In this document: in pieces, positions 1-20,519 of the stretch
Layout of the letters: each line of letters starts with the position of its first letter
Position numbering within the stretch: the stretch's first letter is position 1
Source: Mesostigma viride
Taxonomy: Eukaryota > Streptophyta > Mesostigmatophyceae > Mesostigmatales > Mesostigmataceae
Direction of reading: 5' to 3'
Assembly: GCA_009746045.1 (NCBI GenBank)
Contig: RPFO01000333.1
Location: 329,043-393,042 of the forward strand
DNA length: 64,000 nucleotides
Made by a program: the position numbers and the translations under genes
The notes under the pieces: model-generated
Databases searched by the model: none
Told to the model about the DNA's origin: nothing
What the model saw: only the letters and a program-made list of their open reading frames with translations

Positions 1-1361
1 CATCGCTTGCGCCCACCTCGTGATAGCGGCCCATCGCTTGCGCCCACCTCGTGATAGCGGCCCATCGCTTGCGCCCACCTCGTGATAGCGGCCCATCGCT
101 TGCGCCCACCTCGTGATAGCGGCCCATGGCTTGCGCCCACCTCGTGATAGCGGCCCATCGCTTGCGCCCACCTCGTGATAGCGGCCCATCGCTTGCGCCC
201 ACCTCGTGATAGCGGCCCATGGCTTGCGCCCACCTCGTGATAGCGGCCCATGGCTTGCGCCCACCTCGTGATAGCGGCCCATCGCTTGCGCCCACCTCGT
301 GATAGCGGCCCATGGCTTGCGCCCACCTCGTGATAGCGGCCCATCGCTTGCGCCCACCTCGTGATAGCGGCCCATCGCTTGCGCCCACCTCGTGACAGCG
401 GCCCATCGCTTGCGCCCACCTCGTGACAGCGGCCCATCGCTTGCGCCCACCTCGTGACAGCGGCCCATCGCTTGCGCCCACCTCGTGACAGCGGCCCATC
501 GCTTGCGCCCACCTCGTGACATCGCTTGCGCCCACCTCGTGACAGCGGCCCATGGCTTGCGCCCACCTCGTGACAGCGGCCCATCGCTTGCGCCCACCTC
601 GTGATAGCGGCCCATCGCTTGCGCCCACCTCGTGATAGCGGCCCATGGCTTGCGCCCACCTCGTGATAGCGGCCCATGGCTTGCGCCCACCTCGTGATAG
701 CGGCCCATGGCTTGCGCCCACCTCGTGATAGCGGCCCATCGCTTGCGCCCACCTCGTGATAGCGGCCCATCGCTTGCGCCCACCTCGTGATAGCGGCCCA
801 TCGCTTGCGCCCACCTCGTGATAGCGGCCCATGGCTTGCGCCCACCTCGTGATAGCGGCCCATCGCTTGCGCCCACCTCGTGATAGCGGCCCATCGCTTG
901 CGCCCACCTCGTGATAGCGGCCCATGGCTTGCGCCCACCTCGTGATAGCGGCCCATCGCTTGCGCCCACCTCGTGATAGCGGCCCATCGCTTGCGCCCAC
1001 CTCGTGATAGCGGCCCATCGCTTGCGCCCACCTCGTGATAGCGGCCCATCGCTTGCGCCCACCTCGTGATAGCGGCCCATGGCTTGCGCCCACCTCGTGA
1101 TAGCGGCCCATCGCTTGCGCCCACCTCGTGATAGCGGCCCATCGCTTGCGCCCACCTCGTGATAGCGGCCCATCGCTTGCGCCCACCTCGTGATAGCGGC
1201 CCATCGCTTGCGCCCACCTCGTGATAGCGGCCCATCGCTTGCGCCCACCTCGTGATAGCGGCCCATCGCTTGCGCCCACCTCGTGATAGCGGCCCATCGC
1301 TTGCGCCCACCTCGTGATAGCGGCCCATGGCTTGCGCCCACCTCGTGATAGCGGCCCATCG
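1..1361. repeat. 31-bp minisatellite, about 43 copies, open at the left edge
   Basis: Tandem units of 31 bp run from the window edge to about 1361. Most are identical except for a C/G change (catcgc or catggc) and a T/C change (gatagc or gacagc); the gacagc form is clustered at about 390-600. One unit near 508-530 is 8 bp short. Read on the minus strand, each unit contains the last six codons of the adjacent TFIIIC-like exon (MGRYHE) followed by the splice donor GTGGGC. The array is therefore a tandem duplication of an exon-intron junction. The minus strand has no stop codon in any frame across the unit variants. Confidence 0.95.
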
Positions 1362-3719
1362 CGTAGTGCAGGCTGGCATCGCCCAGCAGCTTGTACACCT
1401 CGTCCGTCATTCCCCCTTTGGTGCTCCACGTTTTCCTCGGATTGCGCTGGCCGCGCTGGCCGCGCCGCCGCTGCAGCCAGGGTGTGTGCGCATGCAAGCA
1501 ATGCCCCCCCTCAAGTCATCCAACCATGGGCTTGATTCTGGTAACCCACCCTCCAAGTACTTATCTTTAAAGCACGTGCGGGCGGGTGGATGCAGCACAT
1601 GCACCAGGCAGTGGGTGCGATGACCACGCCACAAGGCCATGTCCGTCATACAAGGCACGGAGACTGTATGGGCCCTCACGCGCGCCGCACAGACAGCGAC
1701 AAGAACACCAGGGGCAGGGGCAGGGGCGATGGCAGGGGTAGGGGCAGGGGCAGGGGCAGGGGCAGGGGCAGGGGCAGGGGCAGGGGCAGGGGCAGGGGCA
1801 GGGGCAGGGGCAGGGGCAGGGGCAGGGGCAGGGGCAGGGGCAGGGGCAGGGGCAGGGGCAGGGGCAGGGGCAGGGGCAGGGGCAGGGGCAGGGCAGGGGC
1901 AGGGGCAGGGGCAGGGGCAGGGGCAGGGGCAGGGGCAGGGGCAGGGGCAGGGGCAGGGGCAGGGGCAGGGGCAGGGGCAGGGGCAGGGGCAGGGGCAGGG
2001 GCAGGGGCAGGGCAGGGGCAGGGGCAGGGGCAGGGGCAGGGGCAGGGGCAGGGGCAGGGGCAGGGGCAGGGGCAGGGGCAGGGGCAGGGCAGGGGCAGGG
2101 GCAGGGGCAGGGGCAGGGGCAGGGGCAGGGGCAGGGGCAGGGGCAGGGGCAGGGGCAGGGGCAGGGGCAGGGGCAGGGGCAGGGGCAGGGGCAGGGGCAG
2201 GGGCAGGGGCAGGGGCAGGGGCAGGGGCAGGGGCAGGGGCAGGGGCAGGGGCAGGGGCAGGGGCAGGGGCAGGGGCAGGGGCAGGGGCAGGGGCAGGGGC
2301 AGGGGCAGGGGCAGGGGCAGGGGCAGTAGTAGTAGCAGCAGTAGTCAGCAGTAGTCAGCAATAGCATGCATGTCGTGTGGGGGCAGAGAGCCTAAGGAAC
2401 GCACCCGATCCTTTGCCCCCGCCAGGCCCAGGCTTTTCGCCATCGCCGCAATGTCGTCCACGCTGAAGCCAAAGTAGCTGTCGTCCGCGGGGCGACCCTC
2501 CTCACCCTCGTCTGCATCCGACGATCGACCCTCGCCTTCATCCCCTTCGTCCTCATCCTCCTCCTCGTCCTCCTCCTCCTCATCGTTGTCATCCAGGGGG
2601 GCACGTGCGGCTCTGCGGGTGGCCGAGCTGAAATGCCACCGAGTTCAACCGCCATGGGAATGGGCAGTAGAGCCAAGGAAACGTTTTGTTAGAAAAGGGA
2701 AAGGGTTGGTAACAGATGTGAGTCTTTGTCAGCAAGGAGGAATTCTTGAAAGCAAAAGGTTAACTATGTTAGCCACTTGTCATCCCAGGTCCACCTTGCA
2801 CATGGCCAACATGCAGCATGTGACGGACACATGCGAAGGAAGCACAGGGTAAGCGGGTGGCACGCAGAACAGAGCTCATCATGCCGGCCCGGGCGGTCAG
2901 CCGCCACCTCCGCGGCATGCCGGTCGCCTGCTTCCCGCCGCTCGCAGCCAAGGTCTGCCGAACCGCGCGGCCCAGGTGGCAGGCAACGGCCCGTCTCCTA
3001 CTCAACCGCAAGTGTCCAAGCGATCTGCTGCAGGTAATCAAGTTAGCAAGGATGCCACGCCGGCAATTAGAGTCATCCAACTAGAGTGATCAATGGTAGA
3101 GTACGGACACCACGCCTTACCATAAGCGCACGCCTTACCATAAGAGTACACAGCCTGTCGACCCAGGTTGGAACCACTTGACAACACCGATCTTCAAACC
3201 AAGCCTCTGCCATTCTTCTTTGAAATGGCAAACAAGGCTGTCAATACATAGGTAGTAACTCAGGGTGCTGCGAGCTACCCAACCTCACTGGCAAGTCCAG
3301 AGGACGTACGCGTCCGCGCGCTGCTTCAGCGCCTGCCGCTTCTTGGCCGCCAGACGCTCGTATTCCCCCACATCCGTCCCCTCGCTAGCACCTGCGTCCG
3401 GCTGGGCAGCAAGCGAGCCCGATGCGGACCTGGCGTTAAAGCTGAAGGGGTCCCAGCCGTCATCATACAGGGCGTCCGCCTCGTCGTCCTCCACCGTCCG
3501 GTCTGCACCCATCTCGTAATCCTCGTCCGCATCCTCTTCCTCGTCCATCTCCTCGTCCTCGTCCTCCTCCTCCATGAGCTGCTCGTCCTCGTCGTCGCCC
3601 TCGTCATCCGGGTCGGTGTCTGGGTCACCGCTGCGTTGGCGACGTTCGGAGCCGGACGGTTGACGGTGATCAGGGGAGTCGCTCGGGGAGTCTTCGTCAA
3701 AAGCGATGTCTTCCCACAT
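1342..3719 (-). CDS. TFIIIC TPR subunit (TFC4/GTF3C3-like), N-terminal exons, partial
   Basis: Three exons join in frame: 3719-3310, 2612-2405 and 1470-1342, with donors GTACGT, GTGCGT and GTGGGC. The first Met I can support is at 3719 (MWEDIAFDEDS). Exons 1 and 2 are strongly acidic (Asp/Glu runs), then comes ADDSYFGFSVDDIAAM. Exon 3 is basic (RRRGQRGQRNPRKTW) and enters a first TPR-like helix pair, TDEVYKLLGDASLHYAMGRY. Acidic N-terminus, basic linker and a first TPR of the form LLGDAxxHYAxGRY is the layout of the TFIIIC TPR subunit (yeast Tfc4/tau131, human GTF3C3), which bridges TFIIIC to TFIIIB at tRNA and 5S genes. The rest of the TPR array would lie left of the window. The family call rests on about 20 residues plus architecture; another TPR protein with an acidic N-terminus is possible. 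Confidence 0.5.
1721..2327. repeat. Hexanucleotide array (GGGGCA)n, about 100 copies
   Basis: Nearly pure (GGGGCA)n on the plus strand, with a few one-base-short units near 1890, 2010 and 2088 that change its phase. It ends in AGTAGTAGCAGC units. It lies in the intron between the 2405 and 1470 exon edges of the TFIIIC-like gene, so the transcript carries the C-rich strand (TGCCCC)n and the template strand is G-rich. Long open frames across it (RGRG, GAGA, CPCP) are artefacts of the repeat. Confidence 0.95.
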
Positions 3720-3737
3720 TTCTACGGCTGCCTCCAA

Positions 3738-4464
3738 ATGCGCTGATGGATTCCCATGGTGGTCGACCGATAAACTAGATCATACGGCATACGGATCACA
3801 TTAGAACGTCCAATTGCCACCGCAGCACTTACATCCGTAATCCTGCGTGCCACCCAATTAGCTGCCTAATAAGGCTGCGCGCTGCATAAGGCCCACCCCA
3901 TCCCTGAGCTCAAAGAACCAGACGGGCAACGAAGCCTATCCAGGCGATGAAGACCATCTGCGGGGTTTGGGCCAACGAATCAGTTCAAGTCAAGAAGTGC
4001 CCAGATTCCAGCCCGCTGATCACATTCCGGGAAGAGGCAATTTTTTCCTGAAGCGATTTTCGTAATGCTATTCTGGGTAAGGGAGCTCTCGTTTTCGCAG
4101 ATACCGGGTCCGCCAGGAGCAGGAACAAAAATGTGATCGCGCGAGCACCTGGCGAGCAACTGGTACAGTAGTGTTTGCGCAGACGTCTTCAACCCAAGCT
4201 GCTGATCTCACGCTTTCATCAATTGTTGAAAGCACCGCGGTTCTCCGTTTGCTGGCGGCCGCCACGTGCATGGTGTTCCTTCGCGCACCCTGCTACAACA
4301 GACCCTGGAGTACATTCACCCCAGCTGCGACCCCGTTGTTGGCAGAGACTGCCTCCGCAAAATTCCCAATTGAAATGACCGCCATTACTTATTACAGTTA
4401 ATTACCGGTATATAAAATCCCCGACGAATAATAGGCAGAGCAAACCAAACCAGACATTGGATTT
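3738..4464. promoter_or_regulatory. Divergent intergenic region between TFIIIC-like and Reb1-like genes
   Basis: About 745 bp separate the two head-to-head translation starts (3719 minus, 4465 plus). I see no convincing gene inside it. It should hold both promoters. The plus-side TATA box is listed separately; no clear TATA is visible for the minus gene. Confidence 0.6.
4409..4417 (+). promoter_or_regulatory. TATA box of the Reb1-like gene
   Basis: TATATAAAA in an otherwise GC-moderate region. Transcription would be expected to start about 25-30 bp downstream, near 4440. That leaves a short leader before the ATG at 4465, which supports that ATG as the true start. Confidence 0.55.
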
Positions 4465-14524
<10,060 letters not shown>

Positions 14525-15455
14525 GAGGGCATTGGAACCAGGGTAACACGAGTAGGCACCTACGGGCCGAGCCATGATATCAGTGTGAGCACTCTACCTA
14601 GCGCATTATGTGTCTCTATTTGGACATGGCTCTTGTGAGCATTGATATCCTTAGATAGGTTTCAGATTTTCATGGCTTACCGGAGCAGATTAAAGCAGCA
14701 TTGCTTTACAATCTCACACCTTAGTGCACGTGGATGGTATCCACGTTCACATGGCGCTGCCGCAGCTGCTGTTTGATGGGCCGAATTTCAAAAGCTAGTT
14801 TTGTATGCTGATTGCCAGGAGTTGAGCATGCCGGCCACCCGGCGTATCAAGGAACGCTGACATGGCCCTGACCTTGTCGGGCAAAAGCTTTGTCATAAAT
14901 CTGATGTGCTTTGAACTGGTTAACCTATGGGGATGTGTCCAAGTGTTTGATTACCTGGCACGTGCGCAGCTACTCGGCTGAGTTGCTGTATTGTACAGAG
15001 GTGAGAGATCCAGCCTGGCAACATCCAGCCCAGGCCTGACCTTGGGAGGATCGGCCAGCCTACAACAATGAATTCTATTGGAGACAACTGGTCTTCAGAC
15101 CTCAACAGCGACTGTCCATGCCCACAGGGATTGTGAACCCGTGCGCACGTTGCAACATGCATTGCGACAAGGAAAAGTAGGCTGCCACGTATGCAACCAG
15201 GCACAGAACTTGAAACGCTTGCCACTGATGTCTGTGTTTGGTCCGTCGCGACCTGGGCACATGGCCTACTGGTAGATATGGGTATGATACCTGCATGCGC
15301 ATACAGGCCTTGTCAGCAATAAGTGTACCAGGCAAGCTCGGGCAGGGACTATGTATACACCAGCAATTGCGCGGCGTTAGCATCATTGCATGCTCATATA
15401 GATACATATAAGTTCTGCAATCATTGTGTGCCTCAAGAATACATATATTATACGA
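14525..15455. other. Intergenic, no gene recognised
   Basis: This is downstream of the Reb1-like gene. I see no coding signal, RNA gene or repeat family in it. Its polyadenylation site was not identified. Confidence 0.5.
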
Positions 15456-16104
15456 TGATTTATCTAGTACCAAATCCGAAAGGCTTGCATCACTCCCCGG
15501 ACAGGAGAACTTTTGCGGATGACTGTAGGTGTAAGTTGGCGATGCCATGGTATCCGGAGACGTCCGTCCTATAGTCAGCAAAATTGGTGCGAGAGGTCCC
15601 CAGTTCGATTCCGGTCGGATTCATTTGCAGATCGCGTTTTCCGCGTTTTCCGCGGCCTGGCACTGAACGCAAAGGTTTTCACCTTTGCGGAGTGTCTGAT
15701 CAGAATATACGCTTGGCTGATTTCGATAGTACCGGCTACGCCCCCTTCTACTAAAAAGAAGGATTCAGCCGTGTTCAGCCCGTCTCACGGTGCGAGACTG
15801 AACAAGTCTCGCGTGCAGACACGTGTGTAGTACTCCTACACACAGATCTCGAGTGATTTATCTAGTACCAAATCCGAAAGGCTTGCATCACTCCCCGGAC
15901 AGGAGAACTTTTGCGGATGACTGTAGGTGTAAGTTGGCGATGCCATGGTATCCGGAGACGTCCGTCCTATAGTCAGCAAAATTGGTGCGAGAGGTCCCCA
16001 GTTCGATTCCGGTCGGATTCATTTGCAGATCGCGTTTTCCGCGTTTTCCGCGGCCTGGCACTGAACGCAAAGGTTTTCACCTTTGCGGAGTGTCTGATCA
16101 GAAT
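15456..16104 (+). repeat. Two near-identical 251-bp direct repeats with a tRNA-like core
   Basis: Copies at 15456-15706 and 15854-16104 are apparently identical and 398 bp apart, separated by 147 bp of unrelated DNA with two small hairpins. Each contains a tRNA-like core at about 15565-15625 and 15963-16023, with an A-box-like TATAGTCAGCAAAATTGG and a B box AGTTCGATTCC, but no credible anticodon arm. A Pol III-derived SINE or tRNA relic that was segmentally duplicated is the best reading. It is not a functional tRNA gene. Confidence 0.65.
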
Positions 16105-16320
16105 TATACGTTGCGCCGGCAATCTTCGCGCGTTTCCTCTCAGAGGACTGCTATATTCTGATTACACTGATGTTTGACCGCAATTAAGCACACGACTGCC
16201 ATGCATCCATGAATAGTTGTCTCTTGGTGGCCGTTGGGACTGTTGATCGAACTATATATAGGACCGCGGCCAGTACGTATTGATTTGGCTGTCTGTATGG
16301 CCGTAGTGGCCCTAGCTTAT

Positions 16321-16915
16321 ATTGAATTGAATTGAATTGAATTGAATTGTAACATAACTCCGTTGGGAGTATATGTAGCACATAGCCCTTGAGAGGGGGC
16401 ATATGGCCTATCATACATCCTAAGCTACTTCCTGCAAGGGTGGGGATGTAAAGGACCCTTGCTCTAGGTGCACCAGGGCACGTGCATCCCCATGATCTTC
16501 AAGCTATGCCCAGCGAAGGGGGAGCCTGTCATGGGGGGGAAAGATCAGCATAGCTATACAAAGGCTAAAGCGTGGCTCTCAGCAGAGCTCTGTTACTCCC
16601 TGCATGGGCACAACATAACTAAATAAAGCTAGGCATCATCTGGAGTGTGGCTCATCATAGGCACACATGTACATTATTAAATAAAGCGCGTGGCTTAGCT
16701 GGGATAGTGCCTCTAGGAGGCGTACATGTACATGGCCACGGTCTATCTATTCTACACTACTACTGCTGTATTCCCCTAAGCTGGGGCGTCTGGAGTCGCT
16801 GGGGCCGCGGGGGGGGGGGTGTCGCCTGCCAGGGCTTGTGGCCGACGTAGATGGCCGCCCCCTTCCAGTACACCGGCTGGCCCGCCTTGGTCTGCCGGAG
16901 CTGGAGGTAGGTAGC
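16321..16915 (-). mobile_element. LINE family B, 3' fragment: ORF1 C-terminus, 3'UTR, hairpin, GAATT tail
   Basis: Reading leftward: an ORF1 C-terminal piece (QPVYWKGAAIYVGHKPW, about 16915-16800), a 3'UTR very similar to that at 48.4-48.9 kb, a terminal hairpin at 16352-16376, and a tail of five GAATT-type units (16321-16350). It is truncated at its 5' end. The coding piece aligns directly with the fuller copy at 48864-49598. Confidence 0.75.
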
Positions 16916-18009
16916 TTATATCAGTACACACAATTATAGTAGGAGTTAACAGTTGTCTGAGCACTTAATGTACGAATCGCACCCTCGTACAGGCCGCCGA
17001 AGAAAAAAAAAAAAACACCTCCTTCCGGCCGGCCTCATAATTAATAAATTGATTAGTCTCTCTCCTACATCCGTTCCGGCCTTGTAAATTGTACAAGTTA
17101 CCCATGCAAGGTATCTCCTTCAGATAGTCAATATACATTAAAAATTATAATTACTTACATCAGAGTGAAGGCACCCAACAAACATAAACAAAGCCAACGC
17201 TAACAAGAGTTGAAATTATATTATATTATATTATATTTTATTATATTTCATTTTTTATATATGTACCTACGTACGCTGTAAAAAAAAAGTCCAAAATTGT
17301 TAACGTACACGTAACAAAAATTCCAAAAACTCTTAGTACGATAATTAAGCGTACACGTATAAGGGTTACTACGGTAGTAAAGCTAGGACCTAGCTCAAGG
17401 CATGGAAGGAGGACGGCGAATGTTCACAAATCATCAAAGCCGCCGGCGCTAGACACAACCAGCGCAGGCCAGAATCATAATATTGCTGGCAGTCTTTCTA
17501 TCCATCCATGCACGTAAACTCTCCCAATCTGCCATGCATATCTAAATTAATGTGTTCGGCCGAGCCTATGTGTGGGCGCTCTGGACCATGGCCGGCAGCC
17601 TTACTGTATCCGCCACCTAGCAAATATAAGTGCAAGACAACTAGTGAGACAACTATTCCTGGACTAGCTATAGTGCCTCGCCTCAGAACATGGCTGGCCT
17701 GTTTGCGACGTCAACTGATGAGTATAATGCAATGCTCACACGGGGCATATTGCATCCACAGGGCCGGAGGCCGCGACAACCTGCAGGTGGTGGGTGTAAA
17801 CTGCCACGTACTACCTACTCGGGGTGCACAAGTGAGGTGCACCTGCACCACCATGGATTCCAGCAGCTCTGTAAAGTTGCTGACATGGGGTGGAAGATGA
17901 TCATAGACTAAGCAATGGCTAGGGCATGATGATCAATGGCGTCTCAGTAGAGAGTGGCTCTCTATAGCTGCATATGGGCAAAGCATCAAGGAGACAACCA
18001 GCATGGCTG
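16916..18009. other. AT-rich intergenic DNA with family X scraps
   Basis: No gene is visible. 17200-17300 is strongly AT-rich (TTATA-type runs). Scraps of the family X terminus lie at about 17456-17482 and 17985-18003. Confidence 0.5.
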
Positions 18010-18470
18010 ACTCATAGCCGCGGATGCCTTACCCAACTGGAAGCCTGCATGGAACTCGAGTAGGTAAATTAGAACTGCGTGGGCACCACCTTCCCCACTC
18101 ACGATTCACGGGACAAGGCGGCACCCCCACCAGTCCTAGTGCTCATTACCTTCCGTTCCATTGTCAGAGGATAAGCGCCGGGCTGTTCCTGTCCTGCCGC
18201 AAGAAGCTGCACGACCTCTCCTGGACGCTGGACGACGATCGACCCGGACCCCCGGCCGCTCAGCAGCAGCAGCGATCGACGCGACCAGCCAGTGGCGGGA
18301 GTACCTCCGCCTGTCTACGTACCACAAGCTGCAAGACCCCAAGAAGCCAAATGCGGTGTTTTTGCGGGGCGGGGACAGTGATAGTCAACAACCAGCTGTG
18401 GATCGAAGGGCTCCCCTACGGGCTAGATTAATTAGCCATTTAGTCACACCAACGCTCGGGTGATGCAACC
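18010..18470 (+). pseudogene. ORF1 C-terminal fragment of the ORF1-only element
   Basis: Translated with frameshifts this gives LSCRKKLHDLSWTLDDD, QQQQR, WREYLR and DPKKPNAVFLRGGD. These align with the C-terminal domain of the ORF1 copy ending at about 20080. It lies just upstream of that copy in the same orientation and carries disruptive indels. Confidence 0.65.
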
Positions 18471-18708
18471 TCAGTTGACGTATCGCCATCCCATAGCTTG
18501 TCCATATGTGCGCCCATAATGGAGGTAAGTGTAAACGAAAATGGCTGACGGCGGTATGGCTGACGGCGGAGCTCAGATCTTTTGCGTCTGAGCCCCAAAT
18601 TCGGTCAGACCAGTTGCATTCGATGCGCTTTTTTTTTCAGACGCACACGCCAGTATAATCGGTTACGGCTGAAACGCAGTATTGCCAAAGTTACGCACGT
18701 GACCAGCT

Positions 18709-20080
18709 ATGACGACCAAAGCAAAACGAGGGCTGGAAAAGGAGCTGGCCCAGCTTCCCAGCGCCCAGCCCATCCCTCTCGCCCTCGCCATTGTTCAGCC
18801 GACAGGCTTACCCGCCGAACCCTCGCCAAGCGCCTCGCCTGAACCCAAGAAACCATGCCACGATCGCCACAAATGGAGCCAATACTTGCCTGGCGACGGA
18901 ATGTTCTCCCTCTTCGAGTGGCAGAGACTGTCGCCGCAGGAATGCGTCGAGGTTCTCGAGTTCCTCGTACAGGAACGGAAGCTCTTCGTGGCCCCGAAGG
19001 GGGGGGCGGCTATCGACTACCGCGACACGTCCTGGCTCTACACCTTTGACGAACCAAGCCAACGCCTGTTTATCTTGACCAGCCACTACCAGCGCAACGT
19101 CGGCGACATCACCAGAGCGATCAACGCCAGCCTCGCACAGCCGGCTGCCCCATCGGCTCCCTCCCTCTGCAAGGATGACATCCGCGCAGTGCTGGAGGAG
19201 CACGTGACGTACCTGGCCGCTGGCCGAGAAGCTGACATCGCTGAACACCACGCTCAACACGGTGGAAGCCCGGGTCTCCAACGTGGAAACCAAGGTCGTC
19301 CACAAGCTACAACCCCAGTTCACGGCGCTACACACCGCGGCGCAGGCTTCGGAAAAGCATGCTGCACTTGTCTCTCGCCTTAACCAGGTGGAGGGCAAGT
19401 GTGGCGTGCTCCTGAAGAAGCTTGAGGCCATCACCGCCCACACCGAGGCCCTGGCCACACAGGTCCCCAAGATAGCGGAGCAGACGGCCACCATTGCATC
19501 CCAGCCACCCCGGCAGGATGCTGGCGACCTCCCGCCGCTCTCCTACGCGGACCTGCTGCGGTCAGCGACCGCCTCCACCACCGACGCCATCGCCACAAAG
19601 CTCCAGGAGCTGGAGGACCACCGCCAGGCCCAGCAACGGGAGGTCACCGACCGCGCTCGCCGCGAGTGCCGAGTGGTGCTACGTCGCTTCCCCCAGAAGC
19701 CAGGTGAGACGTCAACTGACCTCTCTTGCTGACGAGCTCAAGGACCAGCTTCTTACCCTCATGGGCCTGGTAGGTGAGGTAGAACTGCGTGGGTGCCACC
19801 GCCTTCCCCAATCACGGGACAAGGCGGCTCCCCCACCAGTCCTACTCACCTTCCCCTCGATCCCCTGAGGATAAGCAGCGGTTCCTCTCTCGTCGCAAGC
19901 GGTTGCACCACCTCACCTGGACGCTGGATGACGACCTCACCCCCGCTCAGCAACAGCAGCGACGCGACCTGTGGCCGGAATACCTCCGCCATAAGCAGGA
20001 CCCCCAGAAGCCCAAGGTGTACTGGAGGGGCGGGGACCTGATGATCAACCACAAGATGTGGACGCCCCCAGCGGGCTAGA
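18709..20080 (+). pseudogene. L1-type ORF1 protein relic (coiled coil, RRM-like and C-terminal domains)
   Basis: An ATG at 18709 opens a 224-codon frame (MTTKAKRGLEKEL...). A frameshift near 19250 moves to a frame with a heptad-rich segment (VEARVSNVETKVVHKLQPQ, LVSRLNQVEGKC) and an RRM-like strand (RRECRVVLRRF). A second shift near 19730 gives LMGLVGEVELRGCHRLPQSRDK, and then RRKRLHHLTWTLDDDLTPAQQQQRRDLW...VYWRGGDLMINHKMW. Coiled coil, RRM, then a CTD is the order of L1 ORF1 RNA-binding chaperones (Transposase_22 type), which package the RNA for retrotransposition. At least two frameshifts make it non-functional. Confidence 0.7.
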
Positions 20081-20453
20081 ATAGCAATAGCCCTAGCTTG
20101 TAACCATTGGCGTCACTGCCGCTAAGGCAGCCATGCCTAGAATGTTGCCTAGCTGTGCCAACACACCTAGTCACGTGCCGCCAACGCACGGTACACAACC
20201 AGCCATAGCCTTAGCCTAGTCCTAGTACAGCCATGCTACGCCCTGGCTATGTTCAGATTACCTGCCCACGCTCCTTGCTATGATATGCTCACATGGGTCT
20301 TATTGCACCCACAGTTTGCCGGATCGTTAGCCTGTCCTTTTAGCTAGCCGCGCCCGATTGCAGCTGTGGCATGCCTTTGGCATGAAGGAGACTGGGGGTC
20401 TCTGCCCTTTCTCCTGTAGTGCACACACAGGGATTAAAAGCACTTCGGTGCTC

Positions 20454-20500
20454 CGTGACTCCCCAACGGGAGCACGAGTTTAATTAATTAATTTATAGCT
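20454..20500 (+). other. 3'-terminal hairpin and tail of the ORF1-only element, copy 1
   Basis: Stem CGTG-a-CTCCC, loop CAAC, stem GGGAG-CACG (20454-20476), followed by GAGT and TTAA-type units. The same hairpin occurs at 33852-33874 and, on the minus strand, at 52435-52457 and 53597-53619. Confidence 0.8.
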
Positions 20501-20519
20501 TGTCCGCCGCTCACGTTCA

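Larger units (their letters stand above)
18535..20500 (+). mobile_element. ORF1-only L1-like element, copy 1 (5'UTR, ORF1, 3'UTR, hairpin, TTAA tail)
   Basis: It starts at CGAAAATGGCTGACGGC, a boundary shared with the copy at 31603. A 175-bp 5'UTR precedes ORF1 (18709). The stop at about 20080 is followed by about 370 bp of 3'UTR, a hairpin at 20454-20476 and a TTAATTAA-type tail to 20500. No ORF2 lies between ORF1 and the tail. The second copy has the same junctions, so this is a family structure and not a chance deletion. Confidence 0.75.

Noticed and set aside
1-1361. CRISPR-like array
   Set aside because: The units are contiguous with no spacers, the genome is eukaryotic, and the unit derives from the adjacent exon-intron junction.
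1567-2367. Long open frames of CPCP, RGRG and GAGA repeats
   Set aside because: They are produced by the stop-free GGGGCA hexanucleotide; the array lies between in-phase splice sites.
15565-15625. Functional tRNA gene
   Set aside because: A and B boxes are recognisable, but the T-stem has mismatches and no anticodon stem-loop can be drawn between the boxes.
15456-16104. Solo-LTR pair or miniature LTR retrotransposon
   Set aside because: The 251-bp repeats are direct and near-identical, but the 147-bp interval has no primer-binding site or polypurine tract, and the repeats carry a tRNA-like core. Segmental duplication of a SINE-like unit fits better.
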